From: DASUVJ01 sp036378995
Lineage (GTDB): Bacteria > Patescibacteriota > Saccharimonadia > Saccharimonadales > Saccharimonadaceae
DNA: 10,179 nt
Direction: 5' to 3'
Assembly (NCBI GenBank): GCA_036378995.1
Contig: DASUVJ010000046.1
Span: 1-10,179, forward strand
Shown: positions 1-7,329 of the stretch, piece after piece
Position numbering within the stretch: position 1 is the stretch's first letter
Layout: each line of letters opens with the position of its first letter
The notes under the pieces: model-generated
What the model saw: the letters and a program-made list of their open reading frames with translations, nothing else
Told to the model about the DNA's origin: nothing
Databases searched by the model: none
Position numbers and translations under genes: made by a program

Positions 1-717
1 ACCGATCTCGTAAAGGTCGGTCGCGCCGAAACACTTATTCATCTCATCGAAAAAGAGCGCCACGACATCGTAGAGTTTAGCCAGGAAGAGCACGAATTCA
101 AGCGAATCAAAGGTATCGTTGCCCGATTTACGCATAAGGATGATCCTAAGAAGGCCTTTTACTCAATTAAGGCGATTTCGCAGGGTAATGTACTGACCGG
201 CTCGACCAGCTGGGAGTTCCGCGACGGCAAGTTCGGTGCGTTCCAGGCGGATGTCGGACTTAAGATGCCAAACGATAACCAGGTGCTGATTATCGACAAG
301 GATATTTTTGTATTTAACCAATCTAAATTTGAAAAACTCTTTAACTACGACTACAAAAAACAGGCGCTGGCCGATGTTAAGGTAGAGGAGATCGAGAAGC
401 AGTTTAAACTGAGTTTTCCGGACGGCCTCGACCTTCAGACGCTGGTGCGCGAGCGTAAAAAGATCGTTAATAAATTACAAAAGATGGAAATCGGCGCCGT
501 AACGCAGGAGCAGGCGCTCGAATATGCCGACCAAATGCAGCTCGAACTCATGAGCGACGACAACGGTGCGATTATCATCATGGACGGCAACGATCTTGAT
601 ATGTTTGTTAACCTGATTAACGAAGATTACATCGTGAGTGAAATCACCGGAAAGCGCTACGAGATCAAGAGTAAAAAACTGCTCGACGAGCCTGACGGCG
701 AGCCACCTCGCGGCTAA
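1..717 (+). CDS. DUF4868 / KwaB-like protein, C-terminal part (5' end outside window)
   Basis: The reading frame is open from base 1 and continues through the ATG at 265 without a break, so that ATG is internal and the gene begins upstream; 238 residues are visible. The C-terminal half has the look of DUF4868, the domain of KwaB from the two-gene Kiwa anti-phage system: the segment VLIIDKDIFVFNQSKFEKLF, a Lys/Glu-rich helical middle, and the end block NEDYIVSEITGKRY. KwaB proteins are about 315 residues, so roughly 75 residues are missing. In Kiwa, KwaB acts with the membrane protein KwaA; whether a kwaA lies upstream cannot be seen. The recognition is by pattern memory, not a search. The stop codon overlaps the convergent pheA stop. 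Alternative: a DUF4868 protein with a non-defence role. Confidence 0.65.
   Translation, partial: TDLVKVGRAETLIHLIEKERHDIVEFSQEEHEFKRIKGIVARFTHKDDPKKAFYSIKAISQGNVLTGSTSWEFRDGKFGAFQADVGLKMPNDNQVLIIDKDIFVFNQSKFEKLFNYDYKKQALADVKVEEIEKQFKLSFPDGLDLQTLVRERKKIVNKLQKMEIGAVTQEQALEYADQMQLELMSDDNGAIIIMDGNDLDMFVNLINEDYIVSEITGKRYEIKSKKLLDEPDGEPPRG
673..691 (-). terminator. possible pheA terminator inside the DUF4868 gene
   Basis: Read on the minus strand, GCTC-GTC-GAGC is followed two bases later by six T. It lies just beyond the pheA stop, within the coding end of the convergent gene. The stem is only four pairs, so the call is weak. Confidence 0.3.
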
Positions 718-1529
718 GCGGAAGCGGCGTTATATTTACCCAATACGGTCGTTTTTACGGCCGTATTTTTGAGGAAATCAATGCACTCTTCAATGGTGGA
801 AGCATCGGCTTCTATATCGATATAAAAGCGGTAGTTCCAGGGTTCTCCAATGATCGGTCGTGACTGTAATTTCGTTAAGTTTGCGCCATGAGAGGCAAGT
901 CCGGCAAGGATTCGGGCGAGCGCGCCTGGTGTATGATCGGTCGCAATGACGAAGGATGCTTTCGAGACATCGTTTGGCTTTTTGCCGCCTGCGGACAATA
1001 CTAAAAAGCGCGTGATGTTCGCACGGTTGTCTTCGATATTCTCGGAGAGGATAGGAAGCCCGTGCAGCTCCGCACTCATACGACCGGAGATTGCGGCATA
1101 GGCAGGATTACCCAGTGATTTAATGAGCTCAACGCTTGCAGCTGTGTCGTGGTATTCGACTCGCTCAGCATTCGGCAGATGTGTGTCTAGAAAATGCTGG
1201 CACTGCGCCAATGCAACCGGATGTGAATAGACACGGGTGATTTGACTTAGCGATACATTGGGCAGCGTAATGAGCTGCTGCTCAATAGGCAGGTATACTT
1301 CGCCGACGATGGGGTAGCCGTGAGCCTCGACTAAGTCGAGAACTTCATTGATGGAGCCATAAAGTGAGTTTTCGACGGCAATGACAGCCTGCGCCGCTTC
1401 GTGTCGGTTAAGTGTGCCAAATACATCACCAAACGAGTCACATTCAATAATTGATACAGCCTGGCCAAACCATGACGCTGCCGCTTGATGATGAAATGAT
1501 GCCTGTGCTCCCTGGATCGCTACGTTCAT
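714..1529 (-). CDS. pheA: prephenate dehydratase (PDT + ACT domains)
   Basis: Converts prephenate to phenylpyruvate in phenylalanine synthesis (EC 4.2.1.51), cytoplasmic. At 271 residues it is the usual size of a monofunctional enzyme. The catalytic domain covers about 1-180 with VENSLYGSINEVLDL (52-66) and the catalytic-site motif NITRF (171-175, Thr173). The C-terminal ACT domain has PGALARIL (201-208) and LQSRP (221-225), matching the Phe-sensing ESRP site with Gln in place of Glu. There is no chorismate mutase domain. The N-terminal GAQASFHHQAA replaces the common GxxGSYS-type loop. No other aromatic amino acid gene is nearby. The start is fixed by an extended -10 box 7 nt upstream. Its 3' end carries the neighbour's terminator. 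Family assignment is firm; why an organism of this type keeps it is unclear. Confidence 0.93.
   Translation of the reverse strand: MNVAIQGAQASFHHQAAASWFGQAVSIIECDSFGDVFGTLNRHEAAQAVIAVENSLYGSINEVLDLVEAHGYPIVGEVYLPIEQQLITLPNVSLSQITRVYSHPVALAQCQHFLDTHLPNAERVEYHDTAASVELIKSLGNPAYAAISGRMSAELHGLPILSENIEDNRANITRFLVLSAGGKKPNDVSKASFVIATDHTPGALARILAGLASHGANLTKLQSRPIIGEPWNYRFYIDIEADASTIEECIDFLKNTAVKTTVLGKYNAASA
742..770 (+). terminator. terminator of the DUF4868 gene, inside pheA
   Basis: An 11-pair stem (742-752 with 757-767, one G-T pair, TTTT loop) is followed by a T-rich tail. It sits 25 bases past the DUF4868 stop, within the 3' coding part of the opposite-strand pheA. Confidence 0.75.
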
Positions 1530-1536
1530 AGGAGCT

Positions 1537-1545
1537 ATTGTAGCA
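1537..1545 (-). promoter_or_regulatory. extended -10 promoter of pheA
   Basis: Minus strand TGC-TACAAT ends 7 nt before the pheA ATG, in the 19-nt gap behind the pilin stop. This places transcription start at or next to the ATG. No -35 match was seen. Confidence 0.65.
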
Positions 1546-1548
1546 AAT

Positions 1549-2076
1549 CTATTTCTCGATGCCGCAAAGCACGACGCCTGTGCCCGACACCCAATCCTGA
1601 TTGAAACCGGCCGGGCAGTTTCCGGCGCCGCCCTGGAAGACCTGGGTCAGGTAATATCCGCCATCCCAGGTATGGACGTATGGCCCGGCGATCCAATTGA
1701 CGCCGCCGTGCTCGTTTCGGGGGAGAGAGCCGACGGTTTTTAGCGCGTTCATAAGCGCTGTGTTACCAGATTGCAGATAAGAGACCGTCGGACTGTTCGT
1801 GTCCAGATTTCGACAGCGTGGTTGGCCGTCCAGGCCTGGCGGAAAATCGGTTCCAAGGCAATAGTCGCCTTCAGGAACTGAAGGGTAGCGGCCGTTTGCG
1901 GCACGGTAAATCTCAAACAGGTCAATCCAACTATTGACGTTGGTCAGGCGTGCAACATTGCGCGCACGTTGCTGGACACCATTGTAGGCAACGACGGTTA
2001 TAGAGGCGAGAATACCGATCACGACGATCACGATCAAAAGTTCGACGATGGTAAAACCGCTTATGCCTCTTCTCAT
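1549..2076 (-). CDS. type IV pilin-like protein
   Basis: A 175-residue prepilin starting MRRGISG, cut by prepilin peptidase before F+1, followed by FTIVELLIVIVVIGILASITVV-type N-terminal helix with the diagnostic Glu at +5. This helix anchors the subunit in the membrane and packs the pilus core. The globular part has four Cys (in DYCLG, PRCRN, GNCPAG, VLCGI), which could form two disulfides. The frame is open to a GTG at 2091, but that codon adjoins the -10 box; ATG at 2076 gives a normal short leader and sits 6 nt after TATAAT, so I prefer it. No pilus assembly gene is in the window; it could be a major or minor pilin. Divergent from the helicase gene, with 41 bp between start codons. Confidence 0.9.
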   Translation of the reverse strand: MRRGISGFTIVELLIVIVVIGILASITVVAYNGVQQRARNVARLTNVNSWIDLFEIYRAANGRYPSVPEGDYCLGTDFPPGLDGQPRCRNLDTNSPTVSYLQSGNTALMNALKTVGSLPRNEHGGVNWIAGPYVHTWDGGYYLTQVFQGGAGNCPAGFNQDWVSGTGVVLCGIEK

Positions 2077-2082
2077 ACCGTC

Positions 2083-2111
2083 ATTATACACTGCGCGGGA
2101 TGCTATACTAA
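2083..2111 (-). promoter_or_regulatory. promoter of the pilin gene
   Basis: Minus strand TATAAT at 2088-2083 lies 6 nt before the ATG; a weak -35 (TTAGTA, 2111-2106) stands 17 bp upstream. The -35 overlaps the -10 of the divergent helicase promoter, so the two promoters may exclude each other. Confidence 0.65.
2101..2109 (+). promoter_or_regulatory. extended -10 promoter of the helicase gene
   Basis: TGC-TATACT ends 8 nt before the ATG at 2118 with no Shine-Dalgarno sequence between, implying a leaderless or near-leaderless mRNA. Confidence 0.65.
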
Positions 2112-2117
2112 ATAGTA

Positions 2118-3632
2118 ATGAACCAGGGACTCGCGCTTGAGATTATGCTTTCGGGAGAAAGCGTGCTGCTGACTGGCCCTGCTGGGGCGGGTAAGACATT
2201 TGTTTTGAACCAATTTATTAAATTGGCAAAGTCGGAGGGCAAACATGTCTCCGTGACCGCCACGACCGGACTTGCGGCAACACATCTTGGTGGTACGACG
2301 ATTCACTCTTGGGCGGGAATCGGGGTGTCTGATTATCTGCCGAACGGTTTTGCGGACCACCTGGCAAAAGGCCGCCGCGAAATCATCGAAAAAACCGACG
2401 TATTGATCATCGACGAGATCTCGATGCTGCACGATTACCGTCTCGATATGGTAGATGAAGCCTGCCGGTTGGTGCGCCGCAAAGACATGCCGTTTGGCGG
2501 TATACAGGTGATTATGAGTGGCGATTTTTTTCAGCTACCTCCAATTAATCGCGGCGAATCGCGCGGCGGCGGGTTTGTTGTCCATAGTAAGGTATGGCAG
2601 GAGCTTGATCCGACGATCTGCTATCTGGAAGAACAGCACCGACAGGACGATGCTGAACTTCTCGATATTTTAAATGCGCTTCGCGATGGCGATATTCGCC
2701 GTCATCATGCGGAGAAGTTGCTTTCGCGCGTGGATCAGCAGCCGCCCGCTGATACGGTTCTTACGGAGCTCCATACGGTCAATATCGACGTTGATCGTAT
2801 GAACGAACTCAAGCTTGACGAGCTTTCGGGTGACGAACTATTTTATACACAAACCTCGACAGGCGCAGATAATTACGTGGAGAATTTACAACGTTCCGTG
2901 CTGGCGCCGAGTGTCCTTCGCCTTAAAAAAGGCGCGCTGGTGATGTCGGTGAAAAATGCAGCCGATCGGCGCTATGCTAACGGAAGCATCGGCACTGTTG
3001 TCGATTTTGAACCCAACACGGAATATCCGATCGTGCAGTTTAGAAACGGCAAAACGGTCAGTATGATGCCTGATACGTGGGAACTTCGTGACGGTGAAAA
3101 GAAGCGTGCCAGTATCACTCAGATTCCGCTTCGTTTGGCATGGGCGATTACCGTGCATAAATCTCAAGGTATGACGCTTGATGCAGCCCGCATCGACCTG
3201 CGAAAAGCCTTTGTCGAGGGTATGGGGTATGTGGCACTGAGCCGAGTAAAAAACTTGTCCAACCTCTATCTTAGTGGCATTAACCGCATGGCGCTGGCAA
3301 TCAGCGAGGATGCACTTTCGATTGATGGTAGGCTGCGCTCGCGTGCCGCCGACGATAGCAAAAAGTTCGCTCACTTAACCGAAAAAGCGAAGACTCGTAA
3401 AACAGCACCGCCGAAAAAGAAGACGGCCTCGGGCTGGGCTGAAAAGGTTGAGAAAATGCGCGAAACGTATCCAAACGCCTATCGCCCTTGGCAGGATAGT
3501 GACGACGCTATTCTAAAAGAAGATTTTCAAAACGGTGTTTCTATCGAAGCTCTTAGTACTAAACTGGGCCGGCACGAAGGAAGCATTAAAATGCGCCTGC
3601 AAAAACACTTCGGCGAAGACGTCGTTGTCTAA
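2118..3632 (+). CDS. PIF1-family ATP-dependent DNA helicase with C-terminal DNA-binding-like domain
   Basis: Superfamily 1B 5'-3' DNA helicase of the Pif1/RecD-like group, 504 residues. Visible motifs: Walker A GPAGAGKT (20-27), motif Ia ATTGLAA with TIHSWAGIG, Walker B LIIDEISML (96-104), motif III GGIQVIMSGDFFQLPPI, the motif IV region EEQHRQDD, and the C-terminal motifs WAITVHKSQGMTLD (HKSQG at 347-351) and VALSRVKNLSNLYL. After a Lys-rich linker (about 415-435) comes a compact domain at 455-504, with PWQDSDDAILKEDFQNG, the LGRHEGSI helix and a final MRL. This resembles a small Myb/helix-turn-helix-like module that may bind DNA. Likely roles are replication, fork or G-quadruplex processing. 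Transcribed alone from a leaderless-type promoter. Confidence 0.9.
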   Translation: MNQGLALEIMLSGESVLLTGPAGAGKTFVLNQFIKLAKSEGKHVSVTATTGLAATHLGGTTIHSWAGIGVSDYLPNGFADHLAKGRREIIEKTDVLIIDEISMLHDYRLDMVDEACRLVRRKDMPFGGIQVIMSGDFFQLPPINRGESRGGGFVVHSKVWQELDPTICYLEEQHRQDDAELLDILNALRDGDIRRHHAEKLLSRVDQQPPADTVLTELHTVNIDVDRMNELKLDELSGDELFYTQTSTGADNYVENLQRSVLAPSVLRLKKGALVMSVKNAADRRYANGSIGTVVDFEPNTEYPIVQFRNGKTVSMMPDTWELRDGEKKRASITQIPLRLAWAITVHKSQGMTLDAARIDLRKAFVEGMGYVALSRVKNLSNLYLSGINRMALAISEDALSIDGRLRSRAADDSKKFAHLTEKAKTRKTAPPKKKTASGWAEKVEKMRETYPNAYRPWQDSDDAILKEDFQNGVSIEALSTKLGRHEGSIKMRLQKHFGEDVVV

Positions 3633-3646
3633 TCTGTAGTAATTTC

Positions 3647-3655
3647 TGCTATACT
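3647..3655 (+). promoter_or_regulatory. extended -10 promoter of the DUF1761 gene
   Basis: TGC-TATACT downstream of the helicase stop. Start of transcription is expected near 3662, giving a leader of about 22 nt, the contrast to the leaderless genes around it. Confidence 0.6.
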
Positions 3656-3671
3656 TTTAGCATAACTAAAC

Positions 3672-3677
3672 GGGGGA
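3672..3677 (+). promoter_or_regulatory. ribosome binding site of the DUF1761 gene
   Basis: GGGGGA six nucleotides before the ATG at 3684. It supports this start and goes with the longer leader. Confidence 0.65.
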
Positions 3678-3683
3678 ACAACC

Positions 3684-4109
3684 ATGGAAGTAAACGTTAA
3701 CTACCTAGCGGTATTCTTGGCTGCGGTCTCGACGATGGTCGTCGGATCAATCTGGTATGCGCCTGGCGTATTCGGTAACATGTGGATGAAACTCGCGAAA
3801 GTAAAGGTAAAGACCGATGGTGGCACGGCAGGTATGGCGTTCACCTATATCATGGCATTCGTCCTGTCGCTTATTACGGCGTATGTTCTGGCGCATGTCT
3901 CTATGCTTAGTAACCACTTCTTTAATCATAGCTTCCTGCAGGATACGCTAACGACGGCGTTCTGGCTGTGGCTTGGTTTTACTGCAGCACGCCTTGCGAT
4001 GCACGACCTATTTGAAGATCGCCGTAAGAAGCTGACACTGCTTAACGTCGCTCACGAATTCGTAACGATCATGGTAATGGCGCTTATCATCGGCATGATG
4101 GGCGTCTAG
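3684..4109 (+). CDS. DUF1761 family small membrane protein
   Basis: A 141-residue integral membrane protein of unknown function. The N-terminus VNYLAVFLAAVSTMVVGSIW followed by YAPGVFGNMWMK is the typical DUF1761 opening (VNYLAV, G-WYSP, FG--WMK). Four hydrophobic segments are visible at about 6-27, 49-72, 85-103 and 118-140. A short charged stretch (LFEDRRKK) lies before the last segment. Own promoter and ribosome binding site upstream, strong bidirectional terminator 10 nt downstream, so probably a single-gene unit. No partner can be inferred from the neighbours. Confidence 0.85.
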   Translation: MEVNVNYLAVFLAAVSTMVVGSIWYAPGVFGNMWMKLAKVKVKTDGGTAGMAFTYIMAFVLSLITAYVLAHVSMLSNHFFNHSFLQDTLTTAFWLWLGFTAARLAMHDLFEDRRKKLTLLNVAHEFVTIMVMALIIGMMGV

Positions 4110-4118
4110 GGAACGATA

Positions 4119-4158
4119 AAATAAAAACGCCTCGCTATTCGGCGGGGTGTTTTTATTT
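4119..4158. terminator. bidirectional terminator
   Basis: Stem AAATAAAAAC (4119-4128) with GTTTTTATTT (4149-4158), continued by a GC-rich inner stem closed by a 6-nt loop; T tracts follow the hairpin on both strands. It serves the DUF1761 gene and the convergent LssY_C gene, whose stop codon (4153-4155) lies inside the stem. Confidence 0.9.
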
Positions 4159-4998
4159 GAGCCTGACTACTTTGATGCCACCGTCGGTAATATAAAACGT
4201 TCTGATATGTTGCCCGCGGAAACGGAGGACTTCGCCGGGCTCGGTTTTGTGAACTTTTTGTACGAGACCGGTGTCTTTTAGGGTTTGAATGAGGAAGTCG
4301 CGCTCCTTGTCGGCGTCGTGACTAACACCGTGGGTGATCTGACCGGTACGCCACTGTAAATCAATCATACGGATGTCCTCGGTTGCTGCACCGATCCAGA
4401 TGTCGCGCTCAAGGCCTAAAAAGTGCTGAAGTTGCTCCTTCCAAAATGCATAATGGTGAGCGTGACGATCGGCAATAACCGGCTCCTTCAGTTTCCAGAA
4501 GCGTACGTGATGACGTGTGCGCGGGCTGCCGCTGCCGGTAGGAATTTCAAATCCAATGTCGTGCGACCGGTTAAATAAGTACAGATTACTCATCGGCGCC
4601 TCGAGGTAGCGCTTGTCGAATACCATGGCACCAAGTGCCCGTAGGCCGTTTTTAAAGTTAAGCGGGTGCGCCTCGTGCCAGCCAGCTTTTTTCATGGCAT
4701 TTCGCAGCTCTTTTTTACTTCGGGCGACAATCGCCAGATTAACCGGGTCAGACGGCCATCCGTCACCGGTGGCGGCGTAGAGGGGAATGTGGTTTGGCTT
4801 AATAAAAATGCGCAGTAACCGAAAAAGGAATGGGATAAAGAAGTACGCGATACCACAGTAAAGCAGCAGAAGAGCGAAAAAAGCAGGCATCCGGCTGTCG
4901 GCTGCAGGGTAGAGCTTGAAGATAGCTATCCAGAGGCCGACAGCTCCGATAACGAGAATAATGAGACGCCAGATCAGGCGGAAGACCACGTGAAACAT
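4153..4998 (-). CDS. LssY_C-domain membrane protein
   Basis: 281 residues: two hydrophobic segments (about 8-30 and 38-66), then a soluble domain from about residue 77 that matches the LssY C-terminal domain pattern: GDGWPSDPVNLAIV, a helix with KKAGWHEAHPL, LYLFNRSHDIGFE, SPRTRHHVRFWK, DIWIGAATEDI, ITHGVSHDADKERDFLI. The LssY name comes from a Legionella type II secretion-region gene; its biochemical role is not established, and here the domain stands without the PAP2 phosphatase or DedA domains it is often fused to. Start chosen at the ATG 8 nt behind a TATAAT box; no Shine-Dalgarno. Divergent from the GH1 gene with a short shared promoter region. Confidence 0.82.
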   Translation of the reverse strand: MFHVVFRLIWRLIILVIGAVGLWIAIFKLYPAADSRMPAFFALLLLYCGIAYFFIPFLFRLLRIFIKPNHIPLYAATGDGWPSDPVNLAIVARSKKELRNAMKKAGWHEAHPLNFKNGLRALGAMVFDKRYLEAPMSNLYLFNRSHDIGFEIPTGSGSPRTRHHVRFWKLKEPVIADRHAHHYAFWKEQLQHFLGLERDIWIGAATEDIRMIDLQWRTGQITHGVSHDADKERDFLIQTLKDTGLVQKVHKTEPGEVLRFRGQHIRTFYITDGGIKVVRLK

Positions 4999-5006
4999 TG
5001 TCTTTC

Positions 5007-5012
5007 ATTATA
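5007..5012 (-). promoter_or_regulatory. -10 box of the LssY_C gene
   Basis: Minus strand TATAAT, 8 nt before the ATG at 4998. The flank GTG-TATAAT-GA is the same as at the pilin promoter. A leaderless transcript is implied. Confidence 0.65.
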
Positions 5013-5013
5013 C

Positions 5014-5028
5014 ACGCACTCAGTGTGT
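5014..5028. promoter_or_regulatory. possible operator between divergent promoters
   Basis: ACGCACT-C-AGTGTGT, 6 of 7 arm positions complementary, lies between the two facing -10 boxes and could bind a dimeric regulator of both genes. Short palindromes occur by chance; no regulator gene is adjacent. Confidence 0.25.
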
Positions 5029-5030
5029 CG

Positions 5031-5036
5031 TATAAT
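5031..5036 (+). promoter_or_regulatory. -10 box of the GH1-yvcK-HAD operon
   Basis: Perfect TATAAT. It lies 2 nt before an ATG at 5039 and 8 nt before the ATG at 5045. The second spacing matches the other genes here and lets the transcript start at that ATG, so 5045 is the better start. Confidence 0.7.
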
Positions 5037-5044
5037 AGATGTAT

Positions 5045-6304
5045 ATGCAGAAAAAACCGAGTTTAAGGTTTCCGAAGAAATTCCTCTGGGGGGCAGCAAC
5101 GAGCGCGCATCAAGTCGAAGGCAGCATGCACAACCAATGGACTGTTTGGGAACTTGAAAATGCCAAATCACGGGCAGCCCAAGCCGAATATCAGTGGCAT
5201 GACCTGGACAACTGGCCCGACATAAAGGACCAGGCAAAAGACCCTGAAAATTATGTATCAGGCAAAGGTGCCGATCACTTTAACCGCTACGAAGAAGATT
5301 TTGAAATCGCGCGCAAGATGCACATGAATGCGTTTCGCTTTAGCGTAGAATGGTCGCGTATTGAACCAGAAGAAGGTGCATGGAGTGCTTCGGCCATCCA
5401 GCATTATAAAGAGTATGTAGCCGAGCTCAAGCGCCGTAATATCGAACCAGTCGTTACGCTGTTTCACTTTACATTGCCGGTTTGGTTTGCCGAGATGGGC
5501 GGTTTTGAAAAGCGCTCGAATATCCAGTACTTTGTGCGCTTTGCTGATAAGATCATGCGCGAGCTTGGCCGGGATGTTAAGTTCGTTATTACCATTAATG
5601 AACCTGAGGTGTATGCCTACGAAAGCTACCTGACGGGTGCATGGCCTCCTGGTAAAACCAGCAAAGCCTCCATGCGGACTGTTCTGAATAACCTGGCCGC
5701 AGCACACAATAAAGCCGCAGAAGCAATCCACGGCATCAATCGTCGTTTTAAGGTGTCGGTAGCTAAAAACTCGCCGTACGTTTATGCAGGTGACGATGCG
5801 GTATTAAGCCAAAAGAGTGCTGATTTAATGCAGTATCTGCGTGATGATCACTTCCTTAAAAAAGTAGTAAAACACTGTGATTATCTTGGCGTAAATTATT
5901 ACTTCAGCGACCGCGTGTATGGTTACCGCGTGCATAATCCCGATGAAAAGGTCAGTGATCTTGGCTGGGACCTGTCGCCGGCAAATATCCAGCATGCTTT
6001 AGAGCGTCTCCACGAAAAATACAATCTACCAATTCTCATAACAGAAAACGGCCTAGCCGACGCAGATGACCAAAACCGCCAGTGGTGGATTACGCAGACA
6101 CTGATTGGCATGCAAAAAGCCATGGATAGCGGCGTGAAGCTTGAGGGTTATTTACATTGGAGCCTGATCGATAATTTTGAGTGGGACAAAGGTTTTTGGC
6201 CACGATTCGGCTTAATCGCCGTTGACTATAAAACGTTGAAACGAACACCGCGCCCGAGTGCTGTCTGGTTTGCAAAGATCATTAAACATCTGAGGACAGA
6301 ATAA
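5045..6304 (+). CDS. GH1 family beta-glucosidase
   Basis: Retaining glycoside hydrolase of family 1, likely hydrolysing beta-linked glucosides or galactosides; 419 residues, single (beta/alpha)8 barrel, no signal peptide, so cytoplasmic. The N-terminus FPKKFLWGAATSAHQVEG is a GH1 signature that places the sugar-binding Gln and His. Acid/base Glu186 is in TINEPEVYA, nucleophile Glu334 in LITENGLAD, and the C-terminal WSLIDNFEWDKGF supplies aglycone and glucose contacts. The usual phospho-binding Ser/Lys/Tyr cluster near the C-terminus is not evident, so a 6-phospho-glucosidase is less likely. A start at 5039 would add two residues but begins too close to the -10 box. First gene of an operon with yvcK, 2 nt from its start codon. 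Confidence 0.9.
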   Translation: MQKKPSLRFPKKFLWGAATSAHQVEGSMHNQWTVWELENAKSRAAQAEYQWHDLDNWPDIKDQAKDPENYVSGKGADHFNRYEEDFEIARKMHMNAFRFSVEWSRIEPEEGAWSASAIQHYKEYVAELKRRNIEPVVTLFHFTLPVWFAEMGGFEKRSNIQYFVRFADKIMRELGRDVKFVITINEPEVYAYESYLTGAWPPGKTSKASMRTVLNNLAAAHNKAAEAIHGINRRFKVSVAKNSPYVYAGDDAVLSQKSADLMQYLRDDHFLKKVVKHCDYLGVNYYFSDRVYGYRVHNPDEKVSDLGWDLSPANIQHALERLHEKYNLPILITENGLADADDQNRQWWITQTLIGMQKAMDSGVKLEGYLHWSLIDNFEWDKGFWPRFGLIAVDYKTLKRTPRPSAVWFAKIIKHLRTE

Positions 6305-6306
6305 CG

Positions 6307-7329
6307 ATGAACGACCCGTATCCCCGAAACAATCTAAAAATTGCAGTCATTGGCGGCGGAACGGGGAGTTTTACGTTACTGAGCGCGCTAAAGGAATACT
6401 CACATTCAATCGCGGCTATTGTAAATATGGCGGATGACGGCGGCAGTACTGGCGTGCTCCGCGATGAGCTCGGCGCCTTGCCTCCGGGTGATGTGCGTCA
6501 GTGCTTGGTGGCGCTCAGTAACTCTTCTAAGGTGCGTGACTTATTTAACTATCGCTTTGAAGAGGGGACATTCCAGGGGCATGCGTTCGGTAATTTGCTG
6601 CTGAGCGCTCTGGAAAAAATGACAGGTAACTTTACGGAGGCGGTAGAGACGGCATCGGATATCCTGCGCGTTAACGGTGTGGTGCTTCCGGCGACCCTTG
6701 ATGATGTCCGTTTAAAGATGGAGTGGCCCGAGGCGAGCGTTATTCTACAGGGCGAGCGTGTCATCGATGCGGATTATTTTGAGCACGACCCGCGCCGGGC
6801 GACGCTATCACTTGTTCCAAAGCCAAAGGCGAACCCTACGGCTATTGCTGCCATCGAGCAGGCGGATTTGGTCGTTGTCGCGCCAGGCGATCTTTATACG
6901 TCGCTTGGTCCGTTGCTTGTGATTGATGGTGTCGGCGAGGCGCTCCAAAAAACGAACGCAACGGTTATTTATGTCTCTAACCTTGTGACAAAAAAGGGTC
7001 AGACGGAGAACTTTACTGTCGGTGATCATGCCGACGAGATCGAGCGTTTTGCGGGCGGCGCATTTTTGGATTATGTACTGTATAACGAACAGCAGCCTGA
7101 TGAGGAGCTCGCAAAGCGCTATGAGGCGGAGGAGGCCTTTCTCGTTGAGGCTGATGAGCGTACTCTGGCTAAAAAGAAGTACCAGTCGATCGCCGGCAGC
7201 TTTTTGGGAGGCGTTGCGGAGGCGCACAAGGGCGATAAATTACCTGTAACGCGCTCATTGATCAGGCACGATTCGGCTGCTGTCGCCGGCGCAATCATAG
7301 GGCTTTATAACGACATACATGATCGTTGA
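6307..7329 (+). CDS. yvcK: YvcK/CofD-family gluconeogenesis factor
   Basis: 340 residues with the YvcK pattern: nucleotide-fold loop IAVIGGGTGSF (12-22), then NMADDGGSTGVLRDELG (40-56), LPPGDVRQCLVALS, the FQGHAFGNLLLSALEKMTG block and VVVAPGDLYTSLGPLLVI. In Firmicutes and Actinobacteria YvcK proteins bind UDP-sugars such as UDP-GlcNAc, affect cell-wall synthesis and are needed for growth on gluconeogenic carbon sources; they are not the F420 enzyme CofD although related. The usual partners rapZ and whiA are not adjacent here; instead the gene lies behind a beta-glucosidase and before a HAD protein. GAGG at 6292-6295, inside the end of the GH1 gene, is the likely ribosome binding site, 11 nt before the ATG. 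Confidence 0.9.
   Translation: MNDPYPRNNLKIAVIGGGTGSFTLLSALKEYSHSIAAIVNMADDGGSTGVLRDELGALPPGDVRQCLVALSNSSKVRDLFNYRFEEGTFQGHAFGNLLLSALEKMTGNFTEAVETASDILRVNGVVLPATLDDVRLKMEWPEASVILQGERVIDADYFEHDPRRATLSLVPKPKANPTAIAAIEQADLVVVAPGDLYTSLGPLLVIDGVGEALQKTNATVIYVSNLVTKKGQTENFTVGDHADEIERFAGGAFLDYVLYNEQQPDEELAKRYEAEEAFLVEADERTLAKKKYQSIAGSFLGGVAEAHKGDKLPVTRSLIRHDSAAVAGAIIGLYNDIHDR

Noticed and set aside
265..717. A complete 150-residue gene starting at the ATG at 265
   Set aside because: The frame is open to the window edge with protein-like sequence upstream; the ATG is internal.
2077..2091. GTG at 2091 as pilin start
   Set aside because: It adjoins and reads through the -10 box; ATG 2076 gives a standard prepilin leader and the usual -10-to-start distance.
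2103..2432. Minus-strand open frames over the helicase, GH1, yvcK and rsmH genes
   Set aside because: They are shadows of well-supported genes, rich in Arg, Cys and His, with no promoter, ribosome site or known family.
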